Below, piece after piece: positions 17,769 through 27,229 of a stretch of DNA of 64,000 nucleotides (positions are counted from its first letter, which is position 1; each line of letters starts with the position of its first letter). The notes below the pieces were generated by a model. It had not been told where the DNA came from. It did no database searches and saw only the letters and a program-made list of their open reading frames with translations. Source of the DNA: Salinicoccus luteus DSM 17002 (GTDB lineage: Bacteria; Bacillota; Bacilli; Staphylococcales; Salinicoccaceae); assembly GCF_000712035.1 (NCBI RefSeq), contig NZ_JONV01000006.1:372001-436000 (forward strand), written 5' to 3'. The position numbers were made by a program, and so were the translations under genes.

Positions 17769-19250
17769 TTACTTCTCTTCTACGATGTCTTCACGCTGGA
17801 ATCTCAAGACAGGCTTTCTTGCTGCCTGCGTTTCGTCCAAACGGCCAATGACGGTCGTATGAGGAGCTTCCAGGACGATATCCGGGTTCTCTTCTGCCTC
17901 TTTAGAGATGGCGAGCAGTGTATCCACGAAGCCATCCAATGTTTCTTTGGACTCGGTTTCTGTCGGTTCGATCATCATGCACTCTTCGACATTGAGTGGG
18001 AAGTAGATTGTCGGCGGATGATATCCAAAGTCGAGCAGGCGTTTTGCCATATCAAGCGTACGCACCCCCATTTTCTTCTGTCTGGAACCGCTGATGACGA
18101 ATTCGTGTTTACAGTGCTGTTTGTAAGGCAGTTCGAATGTACCTTCGAGCCTCCTCATCATGTAGTTGGCATTCAGTACGGCAATCTCTGAAACTTCTTT
18201 GAGTCCGTCCGGTCCCATCGTACGGATATACGTATAGGCACGCAGGTAGATTCCAAAGTTTCCAAAGAACGGTTTCACACGTCCGATGCTCTTCGGCACA
18301 TCATGTTCCACCTTGTAGGAGCCGTCATCATTTTTGACGATGATCGGTTTCGGAAGATACTTGGCAAGTTCGGATTTGACCCCGATTGGTCCAGAACCTG
18401 GTCCGCCACCGCCATGAGGGCCGGTGAATGTCTTGTGCAGGTTGAGGTGTACGGCATCAAAGCCCATGTCCCCAGGCCTTACTTTTGCCATGATCGCATT
18501 CAGGTTGGCTCCATCATAATAGAGCTTTCCACCTGCTTCATGGACGATGTCACGGATTTCGAGGATGTCCTCCTCGAACAGACCAAGCGTGTTCGGGTTC
18601 GTCAGCATGATTGCTGCTGTGTCATCCCCTACGAGACTCTTGAGGTGATCGATGTCCACAAGACCTCTATCGTTGGATTTCACAGTCACAGCTTCAAATC
18701 CGGCAACAACTGCACTTGCAGGGTTTGTACCATGTGCGGAATCCGGTACGATGACTTTCGTACGTTTAAAGTCGCCATTATCCTCGTGGAATGCCTTGAT
18801 CATCATCAGTGCAGTCCACTCGCCCTGTGCCCCCGCTGCAGGCTGCAAAGTGATCTCGTCCATGCCGGTGATCTCCTTGAGATGCTCCTGCATGTCGTAT
18901 GTGATTTCCAGGGAACCCTGGATTGTCTTATCGCTCTGCAATGGGTGGCTGAGAGCAAATCCTGGCATTCTCGCCACTTTTTCATTGATTTTCGGGTTAT
19001 ATTTCATCGTACATGAACCGAGCGGGTAGAAACCGGAGTCCACTCCATGGTTTTTATTGGACAGTTCAGTATAGTGGCGCATCAGATCAAGCTCACTGAT
19101 TTCCGGCAGTTCCGCCTTCGTCTTGCGGATAAACTTGCTGTCTATAATCTCACTGATGTCCTGTTTCTCCACTTCCAGATCAGGAAGAGAATAGGCAAAA
19201 CGGTCTTCTGTGCTTCTTTCAAAAATCAAAGGACTGGATCCTTTAAGCAT
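17769..19250 (-). CDS. gcvPB: Glycine dehydrogenase (decarboxylating) subunit 2
   Basis: A 493-residue PLP subunit of the glycine cleavage P protein, which decarboxylates glycine and passes the aminomethyl group to lipoyl-GcvH. The PLP lysine is K273 in [18 protein letters not shown]. The split two-subunit form is usual in Bacillales. The ATG at 19250 overlaps the gcvPA stop codon by eight bases, so expression is coupled. It is the last gene of the gcvT-gcvPA-gcvPB operon. Confidence 0.95.
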   Translation of the reverse strand: MLKGSSPLIFERSTEDRFAYSLPDLEVEKQDISEIIDSKFIRKTKAELPEISELDLMRHYTELSNKNHGVDSGFYPLGSCTMKYNPKINEKVARMPGFALSHPLQSDKTIQGSLEITYDMQEHLKEITGMDEITLQPAAGAQGEWTALMMIKAFHEDNGDFKRTKVIVPDSAHGTNPASAVVAGFEAVTVKSNDRGLVDIDHLKSLVGDDTAAIMLTNPNTLGLFEEDILEIRDIVHEAGGKLYYDGANLNAIMAKVRPGDMGFDAVHLNLHKTFTGPHGGGGPGSGPIGVKSELAKYLPKPIIVKNDDGSYKVEHDVPKSIGRVKPFFGNFGIYLRAYTYIRTMGPDGLKEVSEIAVLNANYMMRRLEGTFELPYKQHCKHEFVISGSRQKKMGVRTLDMAKRLLDFGYHPPTIYFPLNVEECMMIEPTETESKETLDGFVDTLLAISKEAEENPDIVLEAPHTTVIGRLDETQAARKPVLRFQREDIVEEK

Positions 19251-20586
19251 TATATTCACCCAACCTTTCGACAAATCCATCTATTTCTTCTTTAGTACGC
19301 AATTCTGTCACTGCAATAAGCATGTGGTTGGCAAGTTCGGAATCCACTTTGCCAAGGTTGTAGCCACCGATATAGCCGTGTTCGAGAAGTTCGTCGTTGA
19401 TTTCGTCGACATCCTTGGAAAGTTTGACTGCAAATTCGTTGAAGGACTGTCCTTCAAGAACAGTGAAGCCTGCATCCTGCATCTGTTTCTTCATATAATA
19501 TGTCTTCTGTATGTTCTGCTCTGCCATTTCCACAGCACCGTTCTTGCCGAGGGCACTCATCGCAACTGAAGACCCAAGGGCATTCAGTGCCTGGTTGGAA
19601 CAGATGTTGCTTGTCGCCTTGTCTCTTCTGATATGCTGTTCACGCGCCTGGAGGGTAAGAACGAAACCGCGGTTTCCTTCATCATCCTGCGTCTGGCCTA
19701 CGAGTCTGCCCGGCATTTTTCTCATGAGCTTTTTGGTTGCTGTAAAATACCCACAGTGCGGGCCGCCGAACTGTGTCGGAATACCGAATACCTGTGTATC
19801 TCCAGTGACGATATCCGCCCCGAATTCACCCGGAGGTGTCAGCAGGCTCAGTGCGAGCGGGTTGCTGTTTACCACGAAGAGGCCTTTATGCTTGTGGGCA
19901 ATCTTCTCCATTTCCTCAAGATTCTCGATGGAACCGAAGAAGTTCGGGTATTGGACCATAACCGCTGCAGTATCTTCATCGGAAGCAGCATCCAGCTTTT
20001 CAAGGTCCGTATAGGTGCCATCAAGTTCGACTTCCACTACTTCGATGCCTTGAGCCTTGCAATAGGATTTAAGTACTTCAATCGCCTGATAGTGCACACC
20101 TTTTGAAACGACGACTTTCTTCTTGCGCGTCTGGCCGGCCGCCATTGTCGCTGCTTCTGCGAAGGCTGTCGGACCATCATACATGGAGGAGTTTGCAACA
20201 TCCATGGCAGTAAGCTCTGAAATCAGCGTCTGGAATTCGAAAATCGCCTGCAGTTCCCCTTGGGAAATTTCCGGCTGGTATGGTGTATAGGCCGTATAGA
20301 ATTCAGAACGGGAGATGACATGGTCCACTACCGTAGGAATGTAATGATCGTACACGCCTGCACCCAGGAAGGAAACGTGGGTTTCCGATGTGATATTCTT
20401 GTTGGAGATATTCGCAAGTTCACGCAGCAGAGATGTTTCACTTTTTCTTTCTTTGAGGTTGAGCTCCCCTTTGAACCTCACACTCTCAGGGATATCCTCG
20501 AAAAGCTCGGAAATGCTTTCGATACCGATGGTATCGAGCATCTCCTTCTTATCTTTTTCAGTTAGTGGTAAATAACGATGACTCAA
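19243..20586 (-). CDS. gcvPA: Glycine dehydrogenase (decarboxylating) subunit 1
   Basis: A 447-residue partner of GcvPB, of the same PLP fold but without the catalytic lysine motif. Characteristic segments are [17 protein letters not shown] and [14 protein letters not shown] near residues 75-115. I choose the TTG at 20586 (protein begins [13 protein letters not shown], as in staphylococcal homologues); GGGAG is nine bases upstream. A GTG at 20595 nearly overlaps that site. It follows gcvT by 21 bases. Confidence 0.94.
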   Translation of the reverse strand: MSHRYLPLTEKDKKEMLDTIGIESISELFEDIPESVRFKGELNLKERKSETSLLRELANISNKNITSETHVSFLGAGVYDHYIPTVVDHVISRSEFYTAYTPYQPEISQGELQAIFEFQTLISELTAMDVANSSMYDGPTAFAEAATMAAGQTRKKKVVVSKGVHYQAIEVLKSYCKAQGIEVVEVELDGTYTDLEKLDAASDEDTAAVMVQYPNFFGSIENLEEMEKIAHKHKGLFVVNSNPLALSLLTPPGEFGADIVTGDTQVFGIPTQFGGPHCGYFTATKKLMRKMPGRLVGQTQDDEGNRGFVLTLQAREQHIRRDKATSNICSNQALNALGSSVAMSALGKNGAVEMAEQNIQKTYYMKKQMQDAGFTVLEGQSFNEFAVKLSKDVDEINDELLEHGYIGGYNLGKVDSELANHMLIAVTELRTKEEIDGFVERLGEYNA

Positions 20587-20607
20587 TTCATACACTCCCT
20601 TATATTC

Positions 20608-21690
20608 TTAATTTTTATGGAATGGTGTTTTGACAAACTTGGCTTCTACATCCTTGTTTCTGACCTTGACATTGAAAGTCTTATCTATTTCATGGAAGTC
20701 ACGGTCTACAAGAGCGAGGCCGATCGAGCGTTTTGTGAGTGGAGATTGCGTGCCGCTGGTTACATAGCCGACCTTGTTGCCTTCACTGTCCGTCACTTCA
20801 TAGTCTGTTCTTGCGATGCCTCTTTCGAGCAGTTCGAAGCCAGCAAGCTTTCTCGGTGCACCATTCTCTTTTTGCTCCTTCAGAACTTCTTTGCCGACGA
20901 AGTCATCCTTGTCCGTCTTGACAGCAAAGCCCATGTTCGCTTCAACTGGTGAAATTTCCTCAGTCAGATCCTGGCCGTGGAGCGGTAGCCCCGCCTCAAG
21001 CCTCAGTGTATCCCGCGAACCAAGTCCACATGGTGCAGCACCCTCATCGATGAACAGCTTCCAAAGTTTTTCGGTATCTTCGGCAGCGCAATAGATTTCA
21101 AATCCATCTTCACCGGTATATCCACTCTGGGAGAGGATGACGGAGCATCCATCGATTTGAACATCCTTTTTGAAATGGAACATCTTCATTTCACTGATGT
21201 CTTCATCTACATGCTTCTGGACAGTTTCCCTTGCCTTCGGCCCTTGGATTGCAATCTGGCCATATTCCTTGGAAACGTTGGTGACAGTCGCATCATATCC
21301 CGAGATGGACTTGAGCCATTCGAAATCTTTATCCGTATTGCCGGCATTCACGACAAGGAGATACTTGTTTTCTTCGAGTCTATAGATGACGAGATCGTCG
21401 ATGACGCCCCCCTGCTCGTTGCACAACATCGTGTATTGTGCTTTCGTGTCGGTGAGCTTCGTCACGTTGTTGGTCAGTGCATAGTTCACAAACGCTTCCG
21501 CTTCGTTGCCCTCCACGAGTATCTCACCCATATGGCTGACCTCGAACATTCCCATCGCTTCCCGTACAGCAGTATGCTCTTCTTTGATGCTGCTGAATTG
21601 GACTGGCAGTGCCCAGCCTGAAAAGTCGATGACTTTTACTCCTGATTCCTGGTAATAATCATACAATGGTGTTTTCTTAAGTTCTGACAT
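20608..21690 (-). CDS. gcvT: Aminomethyltransferase (glycine cleavage T protein)
   Basis: A 360-residue enzyme that moves the methylene group from aminomethyl-lipoyl-GcvH to tetrahydrofolate and releases ammonia. Segments such as [10 protein letters not shown] near residue 20, [17 protein letters not shown] near 85-100 and [14 protein letters not shown] near 187-200 are typical. AAGGAGG lies seven bases before the ATG. It is the first gene of the glycine cleavage operon, 15 bases past the riboswitch terminator. Confidence 0.96.
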   Translation of the reverse strand: MSELKKTPLYDYYQESGVKVIDFSGWALPVQFSSIKEEHTAVREAMGMFEVSHMGEILVEGNEAEAFVNYALTNNVTKLTDTKAQYTMLCNEQGGVIDDLVIYRLEENKYLLVVNAGNTDKDFEWLKSISGYDATVTNVSKEYGQIAIQGPKARETVQKHVDEDISEMKMFHFKKDVQIDGCSVILSQSGYTGEDGFEIYCAAEDTEKLWKLFIDEGAAPCGLGSRDTLRLEAGLPLHGQDLTEEISPVEANMGFAVKTDKDDFVGKEVLKEQKENGAPRKLAGFELLERGIARTDYEVTDSEGNKVGYVTSGTQSPLTKRSIGLALVDRDFHEIDKTFNVKVRNKDVEAKFVKTPFHKN

Positions 21691-21705
21691 GATTTTCCTC
21701 CTTTA

Positions 21706-21741
21706 ATAAAAAACAGGACAGCTGAACCAGCTGCCCTGTTG
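21706..21741 (-). terminator. Riboswitch-controlled terminator ahead of gcvT
   Basis: A 13-base-pair stem (21713-21725 with 21729-21741, one G-T pair) is followed on the minus strand by TTTTTTATT. It lies between the glycine aptamer and the gcvT ribosome site, so glycine binding probably prevents its formation. Confidence 0.85.
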
Positions 21742-21851
21742 ATTTCCTTCAGGAATGCGTCCCAATGCTGTTCTTTTGCCTGAGAGATTCGCCTGCTAGG
21801 CTTGCTCCTTCGGCGACGATTACTCGTTCTCTCGAGCATTGTTCATTCGCA
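21742..21851 (-). promoter_or_regulatory. Glycine riboswitch, single aptamer
   Basis: The minus strand carries the conserved glycine aptamer elements CGAGAGAACGAG, GTCGCCGAAGGAGCAA and CTCTCAGGCAAAAGAAC. The closing helix P1 pairs AATGCT (21836-21841) with AGCATT (21765-21770). Only one aptamer is recognisable. The 30 bases after it contain a small hairpin (ATTCC-TGAA-GGAA) instead of a second aptamer, as in singlet glycine riboswitches. It should switch on gcvT-gcvPA-gcvPB when glycine is high. Confidence 0.9.
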
Positions 21852-21878
21852 AAATTTTCTATTATTAATCCGAATTCA

Positions 21879-21908
21879 TTATAACCTCAACATTGAAGAA
21901 ATAGCAAG
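21879..21908 (-). promoter_or_regulatory. Promoter of the gcv operon
   Basis: On the minus strand TTGCTA (21903-21908) and TATAAT (21879-21884) are 18 bases apart. Transcription would start near 21872, giving a leader that includes the whole riboswitch. Confidence 0.7.
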
Positions 21909-21933
21909 CGGTTTTAGAAACAAAATGTAAGCC

Positions 21934-22419
21934 CTAACACTCCTTTATTTCAAGAATAGTGGAGACCACTTCTTCGACCGGAAGCGAGGCATTGATTTCA
22001 TGGTCTGCCACTTGCCGGTATAGATCGAGGCGCCCGTCATAAAGTCTCCTGACCTGGTCCTTCCTTTTTACGAGAGGTCTGTTTTCGTCTCCTTCGATTC
22101 TGCTGTATAGTGTATCAAAATCTGCATGCAGATAGATCACCGGCTGTCCGGTATTTTTCAGGAAATTGTATGAACGATCATATGTAACGACACCACCGCC
22201 TGTCGCGATGATGCCTCTGATTGTGCTGGTACGTGCCAATGCCTCAAATTCCTTCTGCCTGAATCCGGCCTCCCCCTCTTCCTCAAAGATCTGTGGGATG
22301 GTCTTGCCGGCAAGCTTCACCACTTCCTCATCCAGGTCGATGGCTTGAATGTTCATCTTTTCGCTCAGACCGCTTGCGATTGTCGTTTTACCGCTTCCCA
22401 TGAAGCCTATAAGTATCAT
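21934..22419 (-). CDS. aroK: Shikimate kinase
   Basis: A 161-residue kinase that phosphorylates shikimate on the way to chorismate. The P-loop is GFMGSGKTT (residues 5-13), the shikimate-binding DLDEEV lies at 28-33, and IIATGGGVV near 69-77 is the family glycine motif. AGGAGAG lies just before the ATG, overlapping the stop of the last comG gene, so it may be read with the competence operon, an arrangement also found in staphylococci. Confidence 0.94.
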   Translation of the reverse strand: MILIGFMGSGKTTIASGLSEKMNIQAIDLDEEVVKLAGKTIPQIFEEEGEAGFRQKEFEALARTSTIRGIIATGGGVVTYDRSYNFLKNTGQPVIYLHADFDTLYSRIEGDENRPLVKRKDQVRRLYDGRLDLYRQVADHEINASLPVEEVVSTILEIKEC

Positions 22420-22429
22420 TTGATCTCTC

Positions 22430-22603
22430 CTAATCGATCAGACCCTGGATACGCATCTGATATATTTCAATGAAGTTCGACTGTATCTCCAGTATCATGA
22501 ACATCTTATTATGATAATGGTAATATAAGGCCACCAGATATAGCAATATGAAGTATACGGAAAAACTGAAGAATGCGTCATTTCGGGAAATGAAGTCTTT
22601 CAA
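22430..22603 (-). CDS. ComGG-like small membrane protein at the end of the comG operon
   Basis: A 57-residue reading frame that starts at a TTG inside the comGF 3' end, in another frame, with GGGGGAG just upstream. Residues 11-28 (FFSFSVYFILLYLVALYY) form one transmembrane helix, followed by an amphipathic C-terminal segment. Position and topology match ComGG, the last minor pseudopilin, which also lacks the Gly-Phe peptidase site. It is much shorter than the 124-residue B. subtilis protein, so either it is a reduced form or a different small protein. Confidence 0.55.
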   Translation of the reverse strand: MKDFISRNDAFFSFSVYFILLYLVALYYHYHNKMFMILEIQSNFIEIYQMRIQGLID

Positions 22604-23009
22604 TACTCTCCCCCTCCCCTGCAGCCACCGACAGCTGTATGTGAGAGCGGCTCTCCTGCAGACTGAACTGTTCCACTTCGAACATGACGGTTACAAATCC
22701 ACTCTGTTCGACGCTTTTCACTATACGGCTGCCGTATTTGCGGTAGCTGACCTCCCCTTTTTCTGTTTTGAAACTGATGACCCCCTTCGTCCGATCGACA
22801 TGGACACCGGTACTTTTTTCATGAGTCTCGGTAATATCGAAAATAAAGAAATCCATTTCAAAAGCAGTCTTAGGCGACTGCGTCATATCAAACTGCATCA
22901 GAATTGATGGCATAAGCGACATTACAAAAGCGGCGATGGACAGGCTGATCAGCGCTTCAATATAAGTAAACCCCGCTGCTTTACTCAAAATATGCACAGC
23001 GCTCTTCAT
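22578..23009 (-). CDS. comGF: Minor pseudopilin ComGF
   Basis: A 143-residue type IV pilin-like protein of the competence pseudopilus. The prepilin site is G13-F14 followed by TYIEAL with Glu at the +5 position (E18), then a hydrophobic helix to about residue 35. I start it at the ATG at 23009, which overlaps comGE by 29 bases; the upstream open frame has no ribosome site, so coupling with comGE is likely. The C-terminal domain has the beta-strand-rich pattern of ComGF. Confidence 0.8.
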   Translation of the reverse strand: MKSAVHILSKAAGFTYIEALISLSIAAFVMSLMPSILMQFDMTQSPKTAFEMDFFIFDITETHEKSTGVHVDRTKGVISFKTEKGEVSYRKYGSRIVKSVEQSGFVTVMFEVEQFSLQESRSHIQLSVAAGEGESIERLHFPK

Positions 23010-23250
23010 CTTTTTTATCACATATATGGCTGCCATGGATGGTATAGGCGGCGGTCTCCCTCGTAAATGACTCGTAATCTTCATGGGCAAGCATTTCAAG
23101 GTACAGCCGCCTGTTGAATTCAAGCGTCCTCTCGGACTCCTCCAACATCTGTTCGAGCATCATTACTGCCGGCAGCAGTATCGTTATGATGATGCTGAAG
23201 ATGAGCATCGTCAGTATACTGTCGACCATCATGAATCCACTATCTTTCAA
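22981..23250 (-). CDS. comGE: Minor pseudopilin ComGE-like
   Basis: An 89-residue pilin-like protein: G5-F6 cleavage site, then a hydrophobic helix to about residue 30. The +5 residue after cleavage is Asp (D10), not the usual Glu. Two cysteines near the C-terminus (HIC-DKKDEERC) could form a disulfide. It begins at a TTG (23250) with GGGAGG seven bases upstream, inside the comGD end. Assigned by position within comGA-GF and by topology. Confidence 0.75.
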   Translation of the reverse strand: MKDSGFMMVDSILTMLIFSIIITILLPAVMMLEQMLEESERTLEFNRRLYLEMLAHEDYESFTRETAAYTIHGSHICDKKDEERCAYFE

Positions 23251-23674
23251 CTCTGAACCTCCCCCTCTGTATTTGAAAAATGAAGCTTATGGACTCGCCC
23301 AGACAATCGAATGAGACAGTACCGAACTTATCGGTATCCCCATTCAACTTGAAAATGATCCTTTCCAGTCCTCCCGGCTTCAGTGTGCAGATGCCAAGGG
23401 GGTGGGTTCTGACGATTTCACCATTCTTGCTGCGGACCAGAAGACGCTGTTTCGGCCGGTCCATTTCAACGAAGTGCTGGGAGGCGGTATTCATGGCGCT
23501 TGTCTGGGCACTTTGAAAAAAGTAGCCGATGGTTTCCACCTCCTGATCGATGCCTTTTTTATCATTCGGTGGCATATTGACCACACTGAGCAGCAGAAGA
23601 ATGCTGATGATGCACAGTGTCAACATCATCTCCAGCATGGTGAAGCCATCATTCAGTGCGTATCGCTTGTCCAT
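23240..23674 (-). CDS. comGD: Minor pseudopilin ComGD
   Basis: A 144-residue prepilin-like protein. The cleavage motif is NDG10-F11-TMLEMMLTL with E15 at +5, then a hydrophobic helix. Two cysteines (GICTL and SFDCLG) lie in the C-terminal domain. It is a minor subunit of the DNA-uptake pseudopilus, processed by ComC peptidase, whose gene is not in this window. It overlaps comGC by 26 bases. Confidence 0.85.
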   Translation of the reverse strand: MDKRYALNDGFTMLEMMLTLCIISILLLLSVVNMPPNDKKGIDQEVETIGYFFQSAQTSAMNTASQHFVEMDRPKQRLLVRSKNGEIVRTHPLGICTLKPGGLERIIFKLNGDTDKFGTVSFDCLGESISFIFQIQRGRFRVER

Positions 23675-23978
23675 TGGTCACCACAATTGCGTCCCCATTT
23701 GCACAAGTGATCTGTTCCGAAGTTAAATAATCAGGAACCAGACTGTCTATGGACGCCGGAGGTCCTCCCTCATTCAGCGTATAAGCTTCAACCTGGCTTT
23801 GCACCATACGCACCTGCGCCTCGCATCCGGTGTCCTGTACATTGGCACTCTGCGCTGCTATGTTCGGTATGATCAGGATGATCAGTACCGAGATGACGAG
23901 CAGGACAAGCAGCATTTCTATCAGTGTAAAGCCGGCGTCATTGTTCTTTTGAAATTTTTTTGCAATTAGTTTTCTCAT
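23649..23978 (-). CDS. comGC: Major pseudopilin ComGC
   Basis: A 109-residue main subunit of the competence pseudopilus. The peptidase site is DAG16-F17-TLIEMLLVLLVIS with E21 at +5. Cysteines C52 and C92 match the pair that forms the internal disulfide of ComGC. The pilus crosses the cell wall and brings DNA to ComEA. It lies 10 bases after comGB. Confidence 0.93.
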   Translation of the reverse strand: MRKLIAKKFQKNNDAGFTLIEMLLVLLVISVLIILIIPNIAAQSANVQDTGCEAQVRMVQSQVEAYTLNEGGPPASIDSLVPDYLTSEQITCANGDAIVVTNGQAIRTE

Positions 23979-23988
23979 TTGTTTCCTC

Positions 23989-25044
23989 CTAGTTTATGGA
24001 TGACATCATTTGGAAAATCGGGAGCACTATGATCAGATACAGGCAGATGATCAGAATCCCTAGAATAAGGAAAATGACAGGCTGGACCTTTCTCGTCACA
24101 TTCTCAATCCGCATAATCAGCTTTTCCAGAGTATACTCACTGAACATGATGAGTTCGTTTCCGACGCTGCTGTTCTGTTCTCCATGATTGACGAACACAG
24201 AGAGCTTGGCATCCAACAGACCGATATGAGCCAGTGCCTGGGACAGAGAATCACCGGCCATTAATTTCGTTTCAATACTTTTGGAGATGTGGCGGAGATA
24301 GGGGTTGATTTCCTGATGTATGAAGAGGTCCAGAATCTCCTTTACTTCCAAACCATTGTTCAGGAAATATCCGAATTCGCGTGAAAACCGGTACGTCTGG
24401 TAGCCGGTGAAGAAAAAGCCGATGAAGGGGATCCGGGCCAGCATCATGGATTTCAGATCGATGTTCTTCATATTCAGCAGATACAGTATGATGCCAGCGG
24501 CAACCATAACGATCACCAGGAAGGCCAAGATGGCAAGGGGCAGGTTTTCCAGAACCAAGATCAGTATTTTTACGATACCTTCGGAAGTTGTACCCATGGC
24601 GGAGTAGAGACTTTTGAATTGTGGTATTACAGTGAAATTCAGTGTGATGAGTATAGTAATGAAAATGGCTACGAGCAGCAGGGGGTACTGCAGGGACTTG
24701 ATCAGCTTTGCAGAAGTCTGCCTGACATTGGTCAGGTAGGCTGCTGAATCCCTGAGGTTTGCCAGCACTTCCCCATGTATTTCAGCGAATGAGACTTGGA
24801 TGACTATGGAGCTCCTGTAGCCCATTGCCTGCAATATGCTGCTCAGGCTGCTGCCTCCTCTGGCCATTGCCAAATACTCGTGCCGATCCCGCTCCTTCAG
24901 CACGTCATATTGTTCAAGGAGGAAGACAAGGGCCTGCTGAAGGGTGAAGCCAACTTCAAGCAAATCGGCCACCTTCATCAGAAAATGGGCATCATATCTG
25001 CCCAGCCTATTTGAATTTTTCCATATACGAAAGATATTCATCAT
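23989..25044 (-). CDS. comGB: Competence pilus assembly membrane protein ComGB
   Basis: A 351-residue type II secretion F-domain protein, the inner membrane platform of the pseudopilus. Two T2SF repeats are seen with transmembrane helices near residues 120-145, 165-190 and 320-345. Two adjacent ATGs at 25044 and 25041 follow GGGGGG by seven bases. It overlaps comGA by 38 bases. Confidence 0.92.
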   Translation of the reverse strand: MMNIFRIWKNSNRLGRYDAHFLMKVADLLEVGFTLQQALVFLLEQYDVLKERDRHEYLAMARGGSSLSSILQAMGYRSSIVIQVSFAEIHGEVLANLRDSAAYLTNVRQTSAKLIKSLQYPLLLVAIFITILITLNFTVIPQFKSLYSAMGTTSEGIVKILILVLENLPLAILAFLVIVMVAAGIILYLLNMKNIDLKSMMLARIPFIGFFFTGYQTYRFSREFGYFLNNGLEVKEILDLFIHQEINPYLRHISKSIETKLMAGDSLSQALAHIGLLDAKLSVFVNHGEQNSSVGNELIMFSEYTLEKLIMRIENVTRKVQPVIFLILGILIICLYLIIVLPIFQMMSSIN

Positions 25045-25999
25045 CGTTGAGCCCCCCTGCCTCGTAAAGGTCGCCCATCTTGTCCACTATTGTCTGGTGC
25101 TCGGCTTTACCACCCTTAATCAAAATTTCAATCTGACTGTTGTCGAGCGATTCATAGATGATGAAGCTCCCCTTCCGGGTATAGATGATGCGTTGGTTTA
25201 CAATCAGGGATAGGCTCTGGAGGATTTCCTCATCGTAGAGTCCATAGTCCCTTAGACGGCTCAGTGTACTGACTGCCGACTTGCTGTGGAAAGTGCTCAG
25301 TACCAGGTGTCCGGAAAGGCTGGCTTTCAGAAGCTGGGAGGCGATGTTGGCATCTCTGATTTCTCCGAACATGATAATATCCGGATCGCACCTGAGAACC
25401 CCTTTCAGCAGAGGCGCATAATCGATGTTCGCCTTCTCATTGATTTCGACCTGTACCATCCCATCCAATTGATATTCAATCGGGTCCTCAATGCTGATGA
25501 CCTGCTGTCTGCCGCGTGAAACCACTTCCTGGATCAGACGGTACATGAGCGTGGACTTCCCTGACCCCGTGGGACCGGTAAAAAGTATAAGACCCTGCTG
25601 ACGGGCCATATAGGGAAGGAAAAAATCGTAGTCCCCATCCGTGTTGAAAAGGGTGGACGAAGGACGGTCCTCCATGGCGTTGAGCAACCGGATGACGATG
25701 ACTTCACTCATCAGGGAGATTGGCAATGTACTTACCCTGACGTTCAGCGTTTCCTCCTCAATACTTATTGCAGTCCTGCCGCTCTGTGGCACTTTATGCT
25801 CATTGATGTCGAGCTCGGCTATGAACTTCAGGTAGTTTACGAACTTCCTGTATACGTCGATTGTCACCTCCTTGAGAGGTTGCATCTCTCCCGCCTTCCT
25901 GAGCCTGACGAGTCCCTTTGAGCTTTCGAGTGTCAGATGGATGTCCGTTGCATTCAGATGCAGCGCATCTTTCATGATTTCTTCCATCAACTGTTTCAT
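25007..25999 (-). CDS. comGA: Competence pilus ATPase ComGA
   Basis: A 330-residue GspE/PilB-type ATPase that powers pseudopilus assembly. The Walker A GPTGSGKST lies near residues 142-150, the Asp box IEDPIEY near 170, Walker B DPDIIMFGEIRD near 205-216 and the His box GHLVLSTFHS near 230-239. The tetracysteine zinc motif of longer GspE proteins is absent, as in other short ComGA proteins. The second of two ATGs (25999) fits AGGAGG best. First gene of comGA-comGG. Confidence 0.94.
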   Translation of the reverse strand: MKQLMEEIMKDALHLNATDIHLTLESSKGLVRLRKAGEMQPLKEVTIDVYRKFVNYLKFIAELDINEHKVPQSGRTAISIEEETLNVRVSTLPISLMSEVIVIRLLNAMEDRPSSTLFNTDGDYDFFLPYMARQQGLILFTGPTGSGKSTLMYRLIQEVVSRGRQQVISIEDPIEYQLDGMVQVEINEKANIDYAPLLKGVLRCDPDIIMFGEIRDANIASQLLKASLSGHLVLSTFHSKSAVSTLSRLRDYGLYDEEILQSLSLIVNQRIIYTRKGSFIIYESLDNSQIEILIKGGKAEHQTIVDKMGDLYEAGGLNDDEYLSYMEKFK

Positions 26000-26214
26000 C
26001 ATTCACCTCCTACCCTATATATGATTCAAAAGGAGCGATTTGATTTTTTCTGAAATAAATGAGGGATTTTTGCATTTTGGTGTTTATTTTGATGTATAAT
26101 AGGGATTAATGGAAATGGATTACACTACATTTATCCCAATAAGTATTTACTTTAATATGTTATTTATTTATAATTGACTATGATATGTTAAGTAACGATG
26201 AAAGGACTGTTCCT

Positions 26215-26463
26215 ATGGATAAGTTATTCAAGACACTGGGATTCTGGACTGCAATGTTTGCAATCCTGTTCTATGTCGGTGATATGATGATGATGACCCT
26301 GTTCTTCATCGCTCAAACTGGATTCTTCATTTTACTCGGTTACATGAAGCTCACTGAAAGAATGTATATGTATGTATTTGCTGCATACCTGGTCTTTTTC
26401 TTTGTAGGATTTACATACTTCACAACCTTCCTGCTCGAGCCGAGTTTCGGTAACCAGCACTAA
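26215..26463 (+). CDS. DUF2626 membrane protein (YqgY-like)
   Basis: An 82-residue protein with three hydrophobic helices (about residues 5-25, 27-45 and 52-73). It closely resembles the DUF2626 family, exemplified by YqgY beside comGA in B. subtilis. Function unknown. The ATG at 26215 has GAAAGGA upstream; the frame to 26185 lacks one. It is transcribed away from the comG operon, with a TATAAT at 26095-26100 that would give a leader of about 108 bases. Confidence 0.8.
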   Translation: MDKLFKTLGFWTAMFAILFYVGDMMMMTLFFIAQTGFFILLGYMKLTERMYMYVFAAYLVFFFVGFTYFTTFLLEPSFGNQH

Positions 26464-26500
26464 AATAACCAGGCAGATGTTTATCTGCCTGGTTATTTAT
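26464..26500. terminator. Bidirectional terminator, DUF2626 gene / yqgX
   Basis: A perfect 15-base-pair stem (26464-26478 with 26483-26497) and GTTT loop, with AT-rich tails on both sides. It lies between two convergent genes. Confidence 0.8.
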
Positions 26501-26515
26501 TTTATCTTGCCTTTT

Positions 26516-27139
26516 TCATGCCCTGACGAAAGGATTGCCCATCTTCTCGTCACCTATCGTGGTCTCCGGTCCATGACCGGGATACACCGTCAGGTCCTCC
26601 TCTAGTGTATAGAGCTTCTCCCTTATGCTGTTCAGGAGTGTCAGGTGATCCGCCTGGTAAAGATCCGTCCGGCCTATGCCTCCATTGAAGAGGACATCTC
26701 CGGAGACGATGAAATCTTCAAACAGGTAGCTCATGCTGCCCGGTGAATGGCCTGGGGTGTGCAGTACACTGAAGGTGAACCCGCCAATCTGCTGTTCCCC
26801 CTCCTCCATAATTTTGGGTGCTATGGAAGATTCGATGACCTCAAGCCCCATATCCCTGTACTTGCCTGAACCGTTTTTTGAAGCATCGGCGAGCCAGTCA
26901 CGCTCTTCTTCGCCAATCCAGGTCTCTGCCCCGAAATGGGAAACAACCGCATCAAGCGCACCGATATGGTCGAAATGTGCATGTGTCAGCAATATGCCTT
27001 TCACCGTCGTGTCCGCTTCTATCGCGCCGATGATCGCCTCTGCGTCCCCTGAGGGGTCGATGATCAATGCCTCATCATCATTTTCAAGAATATAGCAGTT
27101 CGTTTCCAATGGGCCCAATGGTAATACTTTTATCTTCAT
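26516..27139 (-). CDS. Metallo-beta-lactamase-fold hydrolase (YqgX-like, glyoxalase II family)
   Basis: A 207-residue cytoplasmic hydrolase. The zinc-binding THAHFDHIG motif places H53, H55, D57 and H58, with further ligands in HTPGHSPGS near 132-140 and SGDVLF near 150, and the final His in PGHGPET near 190. The family hydrolyses thioesters such as S-lactoyl thiols; with bacillithiol in these organisms the substrate may be a bacillithiol adduct, which is inference. GGAGGG lies just before the ATG. Confidence 0.88.
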   Translation of the reverse strand: MKIKVLPLGPLETNCYILENDDEALIIDPSGDAEAIIGAIEADTTVKGILLTHAHFDHIGALDAVVSHFGAETWIGEEERDWLADASKNGSGKYRDMGLEVIESSIAPKIMEEGEQQIGGFTFSVLHTPGHSPGSMSYLFEDFIVSGDVLFNGGIGRTDLYQADHLTLLNSIREKLYTLEEDLTVYPGHGPETTIGDEKMGNPFVRA

Positions 27140-27229
27140 GATGTTCCCTCCTTAAAATCCACTCGACAAAGCTACGTTTTAATTATACAATATATATGAG
27201 AATAAAGAGAACATTGGAGGTTGAGCAGA

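Noticed and set aside
18303-19016. Open frame of 237 codons opposite gcvPB
   Set aside because: Shadow frame; gcvPB shows all catalytic residues on the other strand.
26003-26090. ComK box or sigma-H promoter ahead of comGA
   Set aside because: AAAA and TTTT runs are present, but not with the spacing of a ComK box, and no convincing AGGA/GAAT sigma-H pair was found.
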